Assembly: GCF_035610345.1 (NCBI RefSeq)
Contig: NZ_CP141212.1
Location: 191,976-255,975 of the forward strand
Direction of reading: 5' to 3'
Source of the DNA: Sinorhizobium meliloti
GTDB lineage: Bacteria > Pseudomonadota > Alphaproteobacteria > Rhizobiales > Rhizobiaceae
DNA: 64,000 nt
In this document: positions 9,247 to 19,297 of the stretch, piece by piece
Layout of the letters: each line of letters starts with the position of its first letter
How positions within the stretch are numbered: position 1 is the first letter of the stretch
Program-made: the position numbers and the translations under genes
Notes under the pieces: model-generated
Databases searched by the model: none
Seen by the model: only the letters and a program-made list of their open reading frames with translations
Told to the model about the DNA's origin: nothing

Positions 9247-10965
9247 ATGGTGGAAGCGTCAGAGAAGAGCCGGGAAGATGCTTCATCCGGCAGCCTGCAG
9301 GCCGCCGCCGGCTTCGTCCGCGATTATCTTCGCAGGCCCTTCAGCTTCTACCTGATCTCGCTGCTGCTGATCGCCATCATACCGCCTTTCATCTTTTCCT
9401 TCGTGATCCTGCAGCGCAATCTCGACGCGCAGAGGGAGGAAGTCACGTCTCTGCTGCGCGCCTCCACCGGCTCGGTCACACGCATCGTCGAACGCGAGGT
9501 CGACGGCATGCTGACGACGCTCCGGGTGCTGGCGAAATCCGGCGCCGTGGACCTCGCCGACATGCGAGGCTTATACGACCGTGCATCGGTCGCATTGGCC
9601 AACACCGATTCCCACCTGATCATCGTCGACGCCGACCATGATCTTCTCCTGAGCACCCGCGTTCCCTTCGGGACGCCGCTCGGGCAGGCGAAGGATCCGG
9701 AGGTCGATCTCGCCCTGCAGAGTACCGCACCGCTGGTTTCAGGTGCTTTCCCGGCCGAAATCGGAAAGGGCTGGGTCTTCACCGTGTATCTGCCGGTCAC
9801 GACGCCCGACGGAAAGAAGTATCTGCTGGGCCTTAGGCAGGATGCCCAGCGCATGACGAAAGCGGTCAACCGCGACACGCTTTCGCCCGGGTGGAATGCC
9901 GCGCTCGTCGACGGAAAAGGCAAGGTGATCGTCTCCTCGGACTCGTCGGTGAAATCCGGCGACCCGTTCTTTCTCGACGAATTGCCTTTGCTCAGCATCG
10001 GCGTCAGCAATACCACCGCGAGGGGTGTGGACTATCGCGTCGCGTCCGAGTTTTCAGTGGTGACCGGGTGGCGAATCGTCGCTTGGGCACCGAGCGCCAT
10101 CGTCGATCAGCCGATGCTATGGTCCTTCCTCTGGCTCTCCTTCGGCGGGATCATTTTCGCAAGCATCGCGGTCGCCGGTTCATTGACCATCGCGCGGCTG
10201 CTCACACAGGGCGTCCGGTTGCTGGCCATGGATGCACGGCGATTGGGAGCGGGCGAGCCCGTCGAAGCGCGCCGCTACATGATCACCGAGGTCGAGGCGG
10301 TATCGACCGCGCTCGCAAGCGCAGCGACGGCCAGGGCCAAGGCCGAAGGCGAGATTCGCCTGCTGATGCGGGAGGTCGCGCATCGCGCGAAGAACCAGCT
10401 CACCGTCATCCAGTCGATGCTGGCGCAGTCGGCAAATTCGGCCGAGGAGCCGTCGGATTTCGTCGAGGCGTTTCGCAAGCGCCTTGCGGGCCTCGCGCGC
10501 TCGACCGACCTCATGGTGGCCAACGCCGCCTCCGGAGTCGACTTCCGCGAGCTCGTGCGCAACCAGCTTCAGCCGTTCATGCCGGCGGAGTCCGACCGCG
10601 TCGTGCTCAGCGGACCTGCCCTGCGGCTGGACGCCCAGATGGCGCAGACCCTTGGCATGGCGCTGCATGAACTGGCTACCAATGCCATAAAGCATGGAGC
10701 GCTCGCCAACCAGACCGGCATGATCCAGGTCGAGTGGTCGGTGGCGGAGGGTGCGATCGACATTCGCTGGCGCGAGAAGGGTGCCGATATCGTCGCGCCT
10801 TCCGGAAAGAAGGCCCGCCGAGGCTTCGGCACGGTCGTGCTCGAGCGCATGCTCGGCCTTGCGCTTCGTGCGGAGCTCGAAAGGACGATGCATGCGGATG
10901 GCATCGAATGGCGGATACGCATCCCGCGCGGCGAGGACCTTTCCTCGCAGGAGCCAGGCGGTTGA
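9247..10965 (+). CDS. Membrane HWE-family sensor histidine kinase
   Basis: A 572-residue kinase. Transmembrane segments at about 33-58 and 292-317 enclose a ~230-residue periplasmic sensor region that looks Cache-like. The phosphoacceptor is His379 in EVAHRAKNQL. The N box has Asn479 in ELATNAIKHG, and Trp508 with Glu510 in IRWREKG gives the W-x-E signature of the HWE family. A GFGTVV glycine-rich box follows. HWE kinases are common in rhizobia and often act in stress or light signalling. No response regulator is adjacent, so the partner is unknown. The gene lies between truB and rpsO. Confidence 0.88.
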   Translation: MVEASEKSREDASSGSLQAAAGFVRDYLRRPFSFYLISLLLIAIIPPFIFSFVILQRNLDAQREEVTSLLRASTGSVTRIVEREVDGMLTTLRVLAKSGAVDLADMRGLYDRASVALANTDSHLIIVDADHDLLLSTRVPFGTPLGQAKDPEVDLALQSTAPLVSGAFPAEIGKGWVFTVYLPVTTPDGKKYLLGLRQDAQRMTKAVNRDTLSPGWNAALVDGKGKVIVSSDSSVKSGDPFFLDELPLLSIGVSNTTARGVDYRVASEFSVVTGWRIVAWAPSAIVDQPMLWSFLWLSFGGIIFASIAVAGSLTIARLLTQGVRLLAMDARRLGAGEPVEARRYMITEVEAVSTALASAATARAKAEGEIRLLMREVAHRAKNQLTVIQSMLAQSANSAEEPSDFVEAFRKRLAGLARSTDLMVANAASGVDFRELVRNQLQPFMPAESDRVVLSGPALRLDAQMAQTLGMALHELATNAIKHGALANQTGMIQVEWSVAEGAIDIRWREKGADIVAPSGKKARRGFGTVVLERMLGLALRAELERTMHADGIEWRIRIPRGEDLSSQEPGG

Positions 10966-11202
10966 GGGGCGGATCGTCCTGAGCAAACCACCGCAAATGG
11001 ATACCGGAGCATCGGTGCGCAACCGGAACTGACGGTGCGCGGGAGGCGGTGCCGCGCAGCGGTTTCATGACCCTTTCCTTTTGGAACGGATTCGGTTATA
11101 GGCACGCCAGCGAAAGGCGCCGCCTCTTCGTGCGAACGGCCGTAGCTGGACGACATCCCGGCTGCCGGCGACCCTCAAATCCTCGAACGAAAGGATCAAA
11201 CG

Positions 11203-11472
11203 ATGTCGGTTACTGCAGAGCGCAAAGCTCAGATCATCAAGGAATTCGCAACCGTAGAAGGCGACACCGGTTCTCCGGAAGTTCAGGTTGCCATCCTGAC
11301 GGAACGGATCAACAACCTGACCGAACACTTCAAGGACCACAAGAAGGACAATCACTCCCGACGTGGCCTCCTCGCGCTGGTTTCCAGCCGGCGGTCGCTC
11401 CTCGACTATCTGAAGAAGAAGGACGAGGCGCGCTACACCAAGCTAATCGGTGCCCTGGGCATCCGTCGCTAA
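11203..11472 (+). CDS. rpsO: 30S ribosomal protein S15
   Basis: An 89-residue primary rRNA-binding protein of the 30S platform. The whole chain matches the S15 family, including [20 protein letters not shown] and the [20 protein letters not shown] region. The start ATG at 11203 has an AAGGA site. A strong terminator follows 10 bp after the stop. pnp is the next gene, as in most proteobacteria. Confidence 0.97.
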   Translation: MSVTAERKAQIIKEFATVEGDTGSPEVQVAILTERINNLTEHFKDHKKDNHSRRGLLALVSSRRSLLDYLKKKDEARYTKLIGALGIRR

Positions 11473-11481
11473 ACGACTGGT

Positions 11482-11516
11482 CCGGCGGGTTGCCTCGGCA
11501 ACCCGCCGGCTTTTTT
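11482..11516 (+). terminator. Terminator after rpsO
   Basis: A 13-bp GC-rich perfect stem, 11482-11494 with 11497-11509, has a tight loop and is followed by C and six T residues. It should end the rpsO transcript and separate it from pnp. Confidence 0.92.
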
Positions 11517-11564
11517 CTACAGCCCGTGCGCTCTTCAAAAGGCCTAGGGTATTGTACAGGGCGC

Positions 11565-11600
11565 CACAGCGCCGCGCGTCCTATCGGACGCGCAACGTCC
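11565..11600. repeat. Palindromic repeat family A, copy 1
   Basis: GCGCGTCC at 11574-11581 pairs with GGACGCGC at 11586-11593 around TATC, preceded by ACAGCGCC. The same hairpin block recurs at 25224, 28633, 31231, 32891 and 54788. Only the hairpin half is preserved here. Confidence 0.8.
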
Positions 11601-11837
11601 AGCGGACCGGATGGGCCGGGATCGCGGATCAACCAATGGCCCGTCATGGGGCAGGATTGCAGGATGCTTCGGCGCCTGCTTGCCGAAGCGGCTGCTATAC
11701 GCAGCGCGGCAAAGCGGTATGCGGCCGGTTTTCTTTGAAGCCTCCCGTTGTCTTGCCCGTGATGCGCCACCATGCGGCTTTGAGATCGCCCGCGCTTTTT
11801 GAGCCGCGGAAGGTCTGTCGCACACGAAGGACAGAAC

Positions 11838-13991
11838 ATGTTCGAGACACACAAGGTAGAAATCGAATGGGCGGGGCGTCCGCTCAAGCTCGAAACCGGA
11901 AAAATCGCGCGGCAGGCCGATGGTGCCGTTCTCGCGACCTACGGTGAAACCGTCGTGCTCGCCACGGTGGTTTCGGCGAAGGCACCGAAGCCAGGCCAGG
12001 ATTTCTTCCCGCTCACCGTCAACTATCAGGAAAAGACCTACGCTGCCGGCAAGATTCCCGGCGGGTATTTCAAGCGTGAGGGCCGTCCCAGCGAAAACGA
12101 GACGCTGGTGTCGCGTCTGATCGACCGGCCGATCCGCCCGCTCTTCCCGGAGGGCTACAAGAACGATACCCAGGTCATCACCACGGTCATGCAGCATGAC
12201 CTCGAGAACAATCCGGACGTCGTCGCGATGGTTGCGGCATCCGCTGCATTGACGCTTTCCGGCGTTCCCTTCATGGGCCCGGTCGGCGGTGCCCGCGTCG
12301 GCTACATCAACGGCGAATACGTTCTCAACCCGCATCTCGACGAAATGGACGAATCCACGCTCGACCTCGTCGTCGCCGGCACGCAGGAAGCCGTGCTGAT
12401 GGTGGAGTCGGAAGCGAAAGAGCTGCCGGAAGATGTCATGCTCGGCGCCGTCGTTTTCGGCCAGAAGGGCTTCCAGCCGGTGATCGACGCTGTCATCAGG
12501 CTCGCGGAAGTTGCCGCCAAGGAGCCGCGCGAATTCAATCCGGAAGATCACTCCGCTCTCGAAAACGCGATGCTTTCGATCGCCGAAGACGAGCTGCGCA
12601 ACGCCTATAAGATCACCGAGAAGGCCGCACGCTATGCCGCCGTGGACGCGGTAAAGGCAAAGGTCAAAGAACATTTCCTGCCGGAAGGCGTCGAGAACCC
12701 GGCCCATACCGCCGAAGAGATCGCCGCTGTCTTCAAGCACCTGCAGGCCAAAATCGTTCGCTGGAACATCCTCGACACGAAGAGCCGCATCGATGGCCGC
12801 GACCTCGTCACGGTTCGCCCGATCGTCGCCGAAGTCGGCATCCTGCCGCGCACGCACGGTTCGGCGCTCTTTACCCGCGGTGAAACGCAGGCGATCGTCG
12901 TTGCCACGCTCGGCACCGGCGAAGACGAGCAGTATGTCGATTCCTTGACCGGCATGTACAAGGAAAACTTCATGCTGCATTACAACTTCCCGCCCTATTC
13001 GGTCGGTGAAACGGGCCGCATGGGTTCTCCGGGCCGCCGCGAGATCGGCCACGGCAAGCTCGCCTGGCGCGCCATCCATCCGATGCTGCCGACCACGGAA
13101 CAGTTCCCATACACGCTGCGCGTCGTCTCCGAGATTACCGAATCCAACGGTTCGTCCTCCATGGCAACCGTCTGCGGCACGTCGCTTGCACTGATGGATG
13201 CGGGCGTTCCGCTCGCCAAGCCGGTTGCCGGCATTGCCATGGGCCTCATCAAGGAAGACGACCGTTTCGCCGTCCTCTCCGACATTCTCGGCGATGAAGA
13301 CCACCTCGGCGATATGGACTTCAAGGTCGCGGGCACGGACACCGGCATCACCTCGCTGCAGATGGACATCAAGATCGAAGGCATCACCGAGGAGATCATG
13401 GGTGTTGCCCTCAACCAGGCCAAGGGAGGCCGCCTGCATATTCTCGCCGAAATGGCCAAGGCCATCTCCGAGAGCCGCGGCCAGCTCGGCGAGTTCGCGC
13501 CGCGCATCGAAGTCATGAACATTCCGGTCGACAAGATCCGTGAAGTCATCGGCTCGGGCGGCAAGGTCATCCGCGAGATCGTCGAAAAGACCGGCGCCAA
13601 GATCAATATCGACGACGACGGCACCGTCAAGATCGCCTCGGCTTCCGCCAAGGAGATCGAGGCCGCCCGCAAGTGGATCCACTCGATCGTCGCCGAGCCG
13701 GAAGTCGGTCAGGTCTATGAAGGCACCGTCGTCAAGACGGCCGATTTCGGCGCCTTCGTCAACTTCTTCGGCGCCCGCGACGGTCTCGTTCACATCTCGC
13801 AGCTCGCTTCCGAGCGCGTTGCCAAGACAACCGACGTCGTCAAGGAAGGCGATAAGGTCTGGGTCAAGCTGATGGGCTTCGACGAGCGCGGCAAGGTTCG
13901 CCTCTCCATGAAGGTCGTCGATCAGGCGACTGGCAAGGAGATCGTTGCCGAGAAGGGCGAAAAGAAGGACGGCGGCGAAGCCGCCGAGTAA
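11838..13991 (+). CDS. pnp: Polyribonucleotide nucleotidyltransferase (PNPase)
   Basis: A 717-residue 3'-5' phosphorolytic exoribonuclease of RNA turnover. Two RNase PH domains (about 10-235 and 315-550) are followed by a KH domain (about 555-615, [15 protein letters not shown]) and a C-terminal S1 domain (about 620-690). An acidic/lysine-rich tail ends the chain. The frame is open from 11799, but the ATG at 11838 starts the family N-terminus [11 protein letters not shown]. It follows rpsO, the usual partner. Confidence 0.96.
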   Translation: MFETHKVEIEWAGRPLKLETGKIARQADGAVLATYGETVVLATVVSAKAPKPGQDFFPLTVNYQEKTYAAGKIPGGYFKREGRPSENETLVSRLIDRPIRPLFPEGYKNDTQVITTVMQHDLENNPDVVAMVAASAALTLSGVPFMGPVGGARVGYINGEYVLNPHLDEMDESTLDLVVAGTQEAVLMVESEAKELPEDVMLGAVVFGQKGFQPVIDAVIRLAEVAAKEPREFNPEDHSALENAMLSIAEDELRNAYKITEKAARYAAVDAVKAKVKEHFLPEGVENPAHTAEEIAAVFKHLQAKIVRWNILDTKSRIDGRDLVTVRPIVAEVGILPRTHGSALFTRGETQAIVVATLGTGEDEQYVDSLTGMYKENFMLHYNFPPYSVGETGRMGSPGRREIGHGKLAWRAIHPMLPTTEQFPYTLRVVSEITESNGSSSMATVCGTSLALMDAGVPLAKPVAGIAMGLIKEDDRFAVLSDILGDEDHLGDMDFKVAGTDTGITSLQMDIKIEGITEEIMGVALNQAKGGRLHILAEMAKAISESRGQLGEFAPRIEVMNIPVDKIREVIGSGGKVIREIVEKTGAKINIDDDGTVKIASASAKEIEAARKWIHSIVAEPEVGQVYEGTVVKTADFGAFVNFFGARDGLVHISQLASERVAKTTDVVKEGDKVWVKLMGFDERGKVRLSMKVVDQATGKEIVAEKGEKKDGGEAAE

Positions 13992-14015
13992 GCCGCCCTC
14001 GGCTGAAACCATTCA

Positions 14016-14044
14016 GGGCGCGGAGCGGATCGCTTCGCGCCCTT
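14016..14044 (+). terminator. Terminator after pnp
   Basis: A 12-bp stem with two G-T pairs, 14016-14027 with 14033-14044, has a 5-nt loop. The T tract is short (within CCTTTCTCG), so termination may be partial. Confidence 0.6.
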
Positions 14045-14071
14045 TCTCGTGACGAAAACGGAATCGAACCC

Positions 14072-15088
14072 ATGAGCCGCGACGCGCTGAAAACACTGTT
14101 CCATCCCTTCGCAACGGGGATCATCGATCCGCCGGGAGAGGGCGAGCGGGTGCTCTTCCTCGGCGCCGAGGCGGGCTACCGCTTGCCGGAGGGCTTTGCT
14201 GCGGACGTCTCCGCCGTACAGCCGCTGAAGCCCCTCTACCGCGCGCTGACGACAGCTCGCGCCGATGTGGCGCCCATCGCGGCCGGCGACGGCTACGACG
14301 CCGCGCTCGTTCTGTGCGGCAGGCACAAGGGCGAGAACGAAGACCGCATTGCGCAGGCGTTGAAACGCACCCGCGCGGGCGCGCTGGTCGTGGTCGCCGG
14401 CGGCAAGGAGGACGGCATTCAGTCGCTGCGCAAGCGGATCGACAAGTTCGGCTGGGATGGCGACTCGATGCCCAAATATCACGGTGTGGCCTTCTGGTTC
14501 ACGCGCCCGGAGGAGGTTGCCGAAGCCATCTCGGCGCTCGCCAAGGTCCCGGTGCGCGTCGACGGCCTGTTCGTGGCATCGCCCGGCATGTTCTCGCATG
14601 ACCGCGTCGATGCCGGCTCGGAACTGCTCGCGTCGCGGCTGCCGCGCGATTTCACCGGTCACGCGGCGGATTTCGGCGCCGGCTGGGGTTATCTCTCGGT
14701 CAAGCTTGCCGAGGCTTCGCCGAGCCTCAAGGGCATCGATCTGTTCGAAGCGGATTTCGAAGCACTGGAGGCGGCACGGGCAAACATGGCGGCGAATGCG
14801 CCTTCGACGGCGGCTCGTTTCTTTTGGCACGATCTGACGGCGGAAGAGACGCGCGACAAATACGACCTTATCGTCATGAACCCGCCCTTCCACGAGGGCC
14901 ATGCTGCCGAGCCCGCGCTCGGCGCGGCAATGATCAAGGCGGCCGCCAAGGCGCTGAAGCATGGTGGCCGGCTGATGCTCGTCGCCAATCGCGGACTCCC
15001 CTATGAGCCGGTCCTGGCGGAGAATTTCAAGGAAATCGGCGAGACCTGCCGCAATGCGCGCTTCAAGGTGCTCTGGGCGAAACGCTGA
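14072..15088 (+). CDS. RsmC-type class I SAM methyltransferase
   Basis: A 338-residue protein with two related halves. This is the layout of 16S rRNA guanine-N2 methyltransferases RsmC/RlmG, in which the first half is a degenerate methyltransferase fold. The second half has the SAM site DFGAGWGYL (about 200-208) and the catalytic NPPFHEGH starting at Asn270. The likely reaction is methylation of a guanine N2 in rRNA. Rhizobial homologues are usually annotated only as methyltransferase, so the exact target is inferred. It is 80 bp after pnp. Confidence 0.82.
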   Translation: MSRDALKTLFHPFATGIIDPPGEGERVLFLGAEAGYRLPEGFAADVSAVQPLKPLYRALTTARADVAPIAAGDGYDAALVLCGRHKGENEDRIAQALKRTRAGALVVVAGGKEDGIQSLRKRIDKFGWDGDSMPKYHGVAFWFTRPEEVAEAISALAKVPVRVDGLFVASPGMFSHDRVDAGSELLASRLPRDFTGHAADFGAGWGYLSVKLAEASPSLKGIDLFEADFEALEAARANMAANAPSTAARFFWHDLTAEETRDKYDLIVMNPPFHEGHAAEPALGAAMIKAAAKALKHGGRLMLVANRGLPYEPVLAENFKEIGETCRNARFKVLWAKR

Positions 15089-15099
15089 CCCAGTGAACA

Positions 15100-15166
15100 G
15101 CCCCTCATCCGGCCTGCCGGCCGCCTTCTCCCCGCAAGCGGGGAGAGGGTTAGGTAAGGGGCAATC
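15100..15166. repeat. Palindromic intergenic repeat family D
   Basis: This convergent gap between the methyltransferase and fabI is filled by a CCCCTCATCCGGCCTGCCGG block plus the hairpin CTCCCCGC-AA-GCGGGGAG at 15128-15145. It is a dispersed rhizobial intergenic repeat type and may also serve as a bidirectional terminator. A related but shorter block is at 46070-46110. Confidence 0.65.
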
Positions 15167-15171
15167 CCTGC

Positions 15172-15978
15172 TTAATCCGCGTCTGCGACCCGCAAGGCTT
15201 CAAGCGTCGGCATCGAAGTGATGTTGTAGCCGGAATCCACGTAGTGAATTTCCCCGGTGACGCCGCGCGAGAGGTCCGAGAGCAGATAAAGTGCGGAACT
15301 GCCGACGTCTTCTATGGTGACGGTCCGGCGCAGGGGCGAGTTCTTCTGCTGCCAGGAGAGCATCGCGCGCGCGTCGGAAATGCCGGCGCCTGCAAGCGTC
15401 CGGATCGGACCGGCCGAGATCGCATTGACGCGGATGCCGCGCGCTCCGTAGTCGGCGGCCAGGTAGCGTACCGAAGCCTCGAGCGCGGCTTTGGCGACGC
15501 CCATGACGTTGTAGTTCGGCATGACCCGCATCGAGCCGCCATAGGTGAGCGTCAGCATGGTGCCGCCCTCGCTCATCAGCTCCGCTGCACGCTTGGCAAT
15601 CTCGGTAAAGGAGAAGCAGGAGATCACCATGGTGCGGCTGAAATTGTCCCGCGTCGTGTCTGCATAGAGACCCTTGAGCTCGTTCTTGTCCGAGAAGCCG
15701 ATGGCGTGGACGACGAAATCGAGCTTGCCCCAGCGCTCCCTTATGGCGTCGACGACTGCGTCGACGGAGTCGAGGTCCTCGACGTCGCAGGGGAGCAGGA
15801 AGTCGGAATTGACCTCCGCAGCCAGCGGCTTGACGCGTTTGCCGAGAGCTTCGCCCTGATAGGTGAAGGCGAGCTCGGCGCCCTGAGCGGCGAGAGACTT
15901 GGCGATACCCCAGGCAATAGAATGGTTGTTGGCGACGCCCATGATGAGGCCGCGCTTTCCGTTCATCAGTCCGTTCAT
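15172..15978 (-). CDS. fabI: Enoyl-[acyl-carrier-protein] reductase FabI
   Basis: A 268-residue NADH-dependent reductase of the last step of each fatty acid elongation cycle. It has the SDR-like fold with the FabI-specific nucleotide motif GVANNHSIAWGIA (14-26) and catalytic Tyr156 and Lys163 in YNVMGVAK. The frame extends upstream, but the ATG at 15978 gives the family start MNGLMNGKRGL. The gene starts 4 bp after the fabB stop, so fabA-fabB-fabI form one minus-strand operon. Confidence 0.95.
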   Translation of the reverse strand: MNGLMNGKRGLIMGVANNHSIAWGIAKSLAAQGAELAFTYQGEALGKRVKPLAAEVNSDFLLPCDVEDLDSVDAVVDAIRERWGKLDFVVHAIGFSDKNELKGLYADTTRDNFSRTMVISCFSFTEIAKRAAELMSEGGTMLTLTYGGSMRVMPNYNVMGVAKAALEASVRYLAADYGARGIRVNAISAGPIRTLAGAGISDARAMLSWQQKNSPLRRTVTIEDVGSSALYLLSDLSRGVTGEIHYVDSGYNITSMPTLEALRVADAD

Positions 15979-15982
15979 CGTG

Positions 15983-17203
15983 TTATCCGTTATAGCGCTG
16001 GAAGACGAGCGTCGCGTTCGTGCCGCCGAAGCCGAAGGAGTTCGAAAGAACCGTGTCGATCTTGGCATTGTCGATGCGCTTGCGGACGATCGGCACGCCT
16101 TCGAATTCGGGATCGAGCTCGGTGATGTGAGCGCTTTCGCCGATGAAGCCGGCCTGCATCATCAGGAGACCGTAGATCGATTCCTGCACGCCGGCGGCGC
16201 CGAGCGAGTGGCCGGTCAGCGATTTCGTGGACTGCACATGCGGCATCTTTTCGCCGAAGACCTCGCGGATGGCGCCGATCTCCTTCTGATCGCCGACCGG
16301 CGTCGAGGTGCCGTGGGTATTGATGTAGTCGACCTCGCCCTTCACCGTGGCCAGCGCCTGGCGCATGCAGCGCACCGCGCCCTCGCCGGAAGGCGCGACC
16401 ATGTCGTAGCCGTCCGAAGTGGCGCCGTAACCGACGATTTCCGCATAGATCTTGGCGCCGCGCGCCTTGGCGCGCTCCAGTTCTTCCAGAACGAGAACGC
16501 CGGCACCGCCGGCGATGACGAAGCCGTCGCGGTTCGCGTCATAGGCGCGTGAGGCGACGGATGGCGTGTCATTGTACTTCGACGACATGGCGCCCATGGC
16601 GTCGAAGAGGTTGGACATGGTCCAGTCGAGATCCTCGTGGCCGCCCGCGAACATGACGTCCTGCTTGCCCCACTGGATCATTTCCGCGGCATTGCCGATG
16701 CAATGCGCCGAAGTCGAGCACGCCGACGAGATCGAGTAGTTGACGCCGTGGATCTGGAACCAGGTCGCAAGCGTCGCCGAAGCCGTAGACGACATCGCCT
16801 TCGGCACCACGAAGGGACCGATCCGCTTCGGGCTGTTGTTCTTGCGGGTGATCTCCGCCGCTTCGACGATCGCGCGGGTAGAAGGGCCGCCCGAACCCAT
16901 GATGATGCCGGTGCGCTCATTGGTGATGTCGCCGGCCTCGAGCCCGGAATCGGCGATCGCCTGCTTCATCGCCACATGGTTCCAGGCGCCGCCCTGGGAC
17001 AGGAAGCGCATGGCGCGGCGGTCGACGAGGTCGCTCGGATCGAGCGTCGGCGCTCCCCAGACCTGGCACTTGAAGCCGTGCTCGGCAAAATCCGGAGAAA
17101 ACGTGATGCCCGACCGCGCATCGCGGAGCGACGCGGTGACTTCGTCGGCATCGCTGCCGATCGAGGAAACGATGCCGAGGCCCGTTACAACAACCCGTCT
17201 CAT
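15983..17203 (-). CDS. fabB: Beta-ketoacyl-ACP synthase I FabB
   Basis: A 406-residue condensing enzyme of unsaturated fatty acid synthesis. The triad is Cys162 (SSACSTSAH), His297 (NTHGTSTP) and His332 ([10 protein letters not shown]). The start ATG at 17203 gives [13 protein letters not shown], the usual N-terminus; the frame is open further upstream without a good site. It follows fabA by 49 bp, the classic fabA-fabB pair for introducing and then extending the cis double bond. Confidence 0.95.
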   Translation of the reverse strand: MRRVVVTGLGIVSSIGSDADEVTASLRDARSGITFSPDFAEHGFKCQVWGAPTLDPSDLVDRRAMRFLSQGGAWNHVAMKQAIADSGLEAGDITNERTGIIMGSGGPSTRAIVEAAEITRKNNSPKRIGPFVVPKAMSSTASATLATWFQIHGVNYSISSACSTSAHCIGNAAEMIQWGKQDVMFAGGHEDLDWTMSNLFDAMGAMSSKYNDTPSVASRAYDANRDGFVIAGGAGVLVLEELERAKARGAKIYAEIVGYGATSDGYDMVAPSGEGAVRCMRQALATVKGEVDYINTHGTSTPVGDQKEIGAIREVFGEKMPHVQSTKSLTGHSLGAAGVQESIYGLLMMQAGFIGESAHITELDPEFEGVPIVRKRIDNAKIDTVLSNSFGFGGTNATLVFQRYNG

Positions 17204-17252
17204 GTCAGATGACCTTTTCTTCGATTGGAACCGTGCGGGGATCGCCCGCAGT

Positions 17253-17768
17253 TCAGTCGGCCTTTTCCTGGAAGAGGCCGACCCTGAGATCGGTGGCCTT
17301 GTAGATCGTTTCGCCATCGGCCTTCATCCAGCCGTCGGCGATGCCGAGAACCAGACGGCCGCGCATGACGCGCTTGAAGTCGATGCCGTATTCTACCAGC
17401 TTGGTCTTCGGCGTCACCATGCCGGTGAACTTCACTTCCCCGGTCGAGATGGCGCGGCCCTTGCCGGCCTCGCCGAGCCAGCCGAGGAAGAAACCGGTCA
17501 ATTGCCACATTGCGTCGAGACCGAGGCAGCCGGGCATGACCGGATCGCCCATGAAGTGGCAGGGAAAGAACCAGAGATCCGGCGTAATGTCGAATTCGGC
17601 GCGGACATAACCCTTGTCGTTTGGCCCGCCCGTTTCCGAAATGTCGGTGATGCGGTTGAACATCAGCATCGGCGGCAGCGGCAACTGCGCATTGCCGGGG
17701 CCAAACATTTCGCCTCGGCCGCAGATCAGGATTTCCTCATAGCTGAAGCTGGATTGTCTGGTGGTCAT
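17253..17768 (-). CDS. fabA: 3-hydroxydecanoyl-ACP dehydratase/isomerase FabA
   Basis: A 171-residue hot-dog-fold enzyme that dehydrates 3-hydroxydecanoyl-ACP and isomerises the product to cis-3-decenoyl-ACP, the branch point to unsaturated fatty acids. Active-site residues are His71 ([13 protein letters not shown]) and Asp85 (LGLDAMWQL). The ATG at 17768 gives the usual length. It is the first gene of the operon and diverges from irr across 377 bp. Confidence 0.96.
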   Translation of the reverse strand: MTTRQSSFSYEEILICGRGEMFGPGNAQLPLPPMLMFNRITDISETGGPNDKGYVRAEFDITPDLWFFPCHFMGDPVMPGCLGLDAMWQLTGFFLGWLGEAGKGRAISTGEVKFTGMVTPKTKLVEYGIDFKRVMRGRLVLGIADGWMKADGETIYKATDLRVGLFQEKAD

Positions 17769-18145
17769 GAATGGTTGCTTCCCGAGTCTATTATGTGTTC
17801 TCCGACCTGCTTTAGTGCAAGTTCGGTCTGATTTGAAGCGCAACCTGTCATCCGCGGCTGCGATGCGGGCTGCGGCTCGTGACGTTCCAAATAGGGCGGC
17901 ATGCGGGTGTAGGAAAGCTCTCTCATCGTCGCCGAACCGCTCGGAATGGTGACATCATTCCGCCGTCGCTTACAGTATGAATGTGGCGGCGGCCAGAGTT
18001 AAATGCCCGCCTTCCCCCGCTTTGGGCCGATTTTCAGGCGTTTGCGGCCTTCGCACGTGCGGAATCTATTGAAAGCCGCGGCGCCAGAAGTTATATCGCA
18101 AATTGATAATCCACGGATCCCGCAGGTATATCGGAACGGCTGTCG
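17769..18145. other. fabA-irr divergent intergenic region
   Basis: This 377-bp stretch should hold the promoters of both the fab operon and irr. I found no frame with coding character, no Irr-type 7-3-7 palindrome and no repeat-family copy. An AT-richer stretch near 18090-18115 (TTATATCGCAAATTGATAAT) is the likeliest irr promoter area, but no clear consensus is present. Confidence 0.5.
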
Positions 18146-18568
18146 ATGACGAAAGCAACGCACATGTCCTCACAGGAGAGGCTGCGCAGTTCGGGTTTGC
18201 GCCCGACGCGCCAGCGCGTTGCGCTTGCCGATCTGATCTTCGCCAAGGGCGACCGTCACCTGACGGTGGAGGAACTCCATGAAGAGGCCGTCACGGCCGG
18301 CGTTCCCGTTTCGCTCGCGACCGTCTACAACACGCTCCACCAGTTCACCGAAGCCGGCATAATCCGCGTCCTCGCCGTCGAGAGCGCCAGGACCTATTTC
18401 GATACGAATGTCTCGGATCATCACCATTTCTTCATCGAGGGCGAAAACGAAGTCCTCGACATTCCGGTGAGCAATATTCAGATCGACAATCTCCCCGAAC
18501 CGCCGGAAGGCATGGAAATTTCCCATGTCGACGTGGTAATCCGGCTGCGTCACAAGAGCGAGCGCTGA
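18146..18568 (+). CDS. irr: Iron response regulator Irr (Fur family)
   Basis: A 140-residue Fur-family regulator. It has the winged-helix region (about 15-85, LRPTRQRVALADLIF and LATVYNTLHQFTEAG) and the Irr hallmark His triplet at 92-94 (DHHHFF), the proposed second haem site. The N-terminal haem-regulatory Cys-Pro motif of Bradyrhizobium Irr is absent, as in other Rhizobiaceae. Irr represses or activates iron and haem genes through ICE boxes (TTTAGAA-N3-TTCTAAA type); one lies in this window at 46182. An alternative start is Met7 at 18164. Confidence 0.93.
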   Translation: MTKATHMSSQERLRSSGLRPTRQRVALADLIFAKGDRHLTVEELHEEAVTAGVPVSLATVYNTLHQFTEAGIIRVLAVESARTYFDTNVSDHHHFFIEGENEVLDIPVSNIQIDNLPEPPEGMEISHVDVVIRLRHKSER

Positions 18569-18598
18569 GCGTCGTCGCTCTCGCGCCACGAAGTCTCG

Positions 18599-19234
18599 TC
18601 ACATCACGTCCTTCGGGTCGCGTCCGGGACCGGCCTTGCCCGTCGGCAGCGTCCAGCCGTATCGAAGCGCGCCGCCCCGCACGGCGAAGGCCGTGACGAC
18701 GCCGAGTGCGGATGCTGCGACGAGCGGTAATCCGACCAGGCTGGCCAGGACGAAGGCGCCGGCGCCGATAAGGGCGGCGCTGACGTAGATCTCCGGTCTC
18801 AGGAGGACAGAGGGCTCGCCGGCCAGAAGATCACGCAGAACCCCGCCGAAGGTCGCCGTCAGGGCGCCCGTGACCAGGGCGACGATAGGCGAGCCGGTCG
18901 CCGCCAGCCCCTTTGCCGCGCCCATCACGCAATAGGCCGAGAGGCCGAGCGCGTCGAGCCATACGAGCATGCGGTAGCGCGATTCGAGCAAATGGGACGT
19001 GAGGAAGACGGCCACCGCCACCGCCGCGCAGACGATGATGAAATTAGGGTTCACCACCCAGAACACCGGCGTCGCGCCGAGAACGAGGTCGCGGATGGTG
19101 CCGCCGCCAATGCCCGTCGCGGAAGCGAGAAACAGATAGCCGATGATGTCGAGCTGCTTGCGGGAGGCCGACAGCGCGCCGGTCGCCGCAAAGATTGCGA
19201 CGCCCGCATAGTCGAGGAATTCGAGGATCGGCAT
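18599..19234 (-). CDS. TRIC-family (UPF0126) membrane protein
   Basis: A 211-residue protein of two repeated three-helix units plus a seventh helix, the layout of prokaryotic TRIC cation channels (YadS/YvgT group). The first unit has GALSASRKQLD and GGGTIRDLVLGATPVFWV. The second has GALTATFGGVLRDLLAGEPSVLL. The ATG at 19234 has a GGAG site; the frame is open to 19255 with a weaker start. It converges on irr with a 30-bp gap. Potassium conduction is known for homologues but not shown here. Confidence 0.85.
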   Translation of the reverse strand: MPILEFLDYAGVAIFAATGALSASRKQLDIIGYLFLASATGIGGGTIRDLVLGATPVFWVVNPNFIIVCAAVAVAVFLTSHLLESRYRMLVWLDALGLSAYCVMGAAKGLAATGSPIVALVTGALTATFGGVLRDLLAGEPSVLLRPEIYVSAALIGAGAFVLASLVGLPLVAASALGVVTAFAVRGGALRYGWTLPTGKAGPGRDPKDVM

Positions 19235-19297
19235 GGCTGCTCCGCTTGGCTGCAAGTCTCCTCTAATGGTAACCTATTAAAGAAAACATGCGGTAGG

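Larger units (their letters stand above)
11473..11837. other. rpsO-pnp intergenic region
   Basis: This 365-bp stretch holds the rpsO terminator, one copy of repeat family A near 11565-11595, and about 240 bp without a recognisable element. No convincing coding frame fits it. The pnp promoter and leader should lie in its second half, but I could not define a clear -35/-10 pair. Confidence 0.6.

Noticed and set aside
11544..14012. 822-codon open frame antisense to pnp
   Set aside because: Shadow of PNPase codon bias; composition is dominated by Asp, Leu, Gly and Ala, and it crosses the pnp start and stop without regard to either.
14072..15088. Prophage or defence methyltransferase
   Set aside because: The NPPFHEGH site and two-domain layout fit rRNA guanine methyltransferases, and the context is housekeeping.
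18080..18120. Possible Irr autoregulatory box upstream of irr
   Set aside because: The AT-rich stretch lacks TTCTAAA or TTTAGAA half sites with 3-bp spacing; no palindrome comparable with that at 46182.
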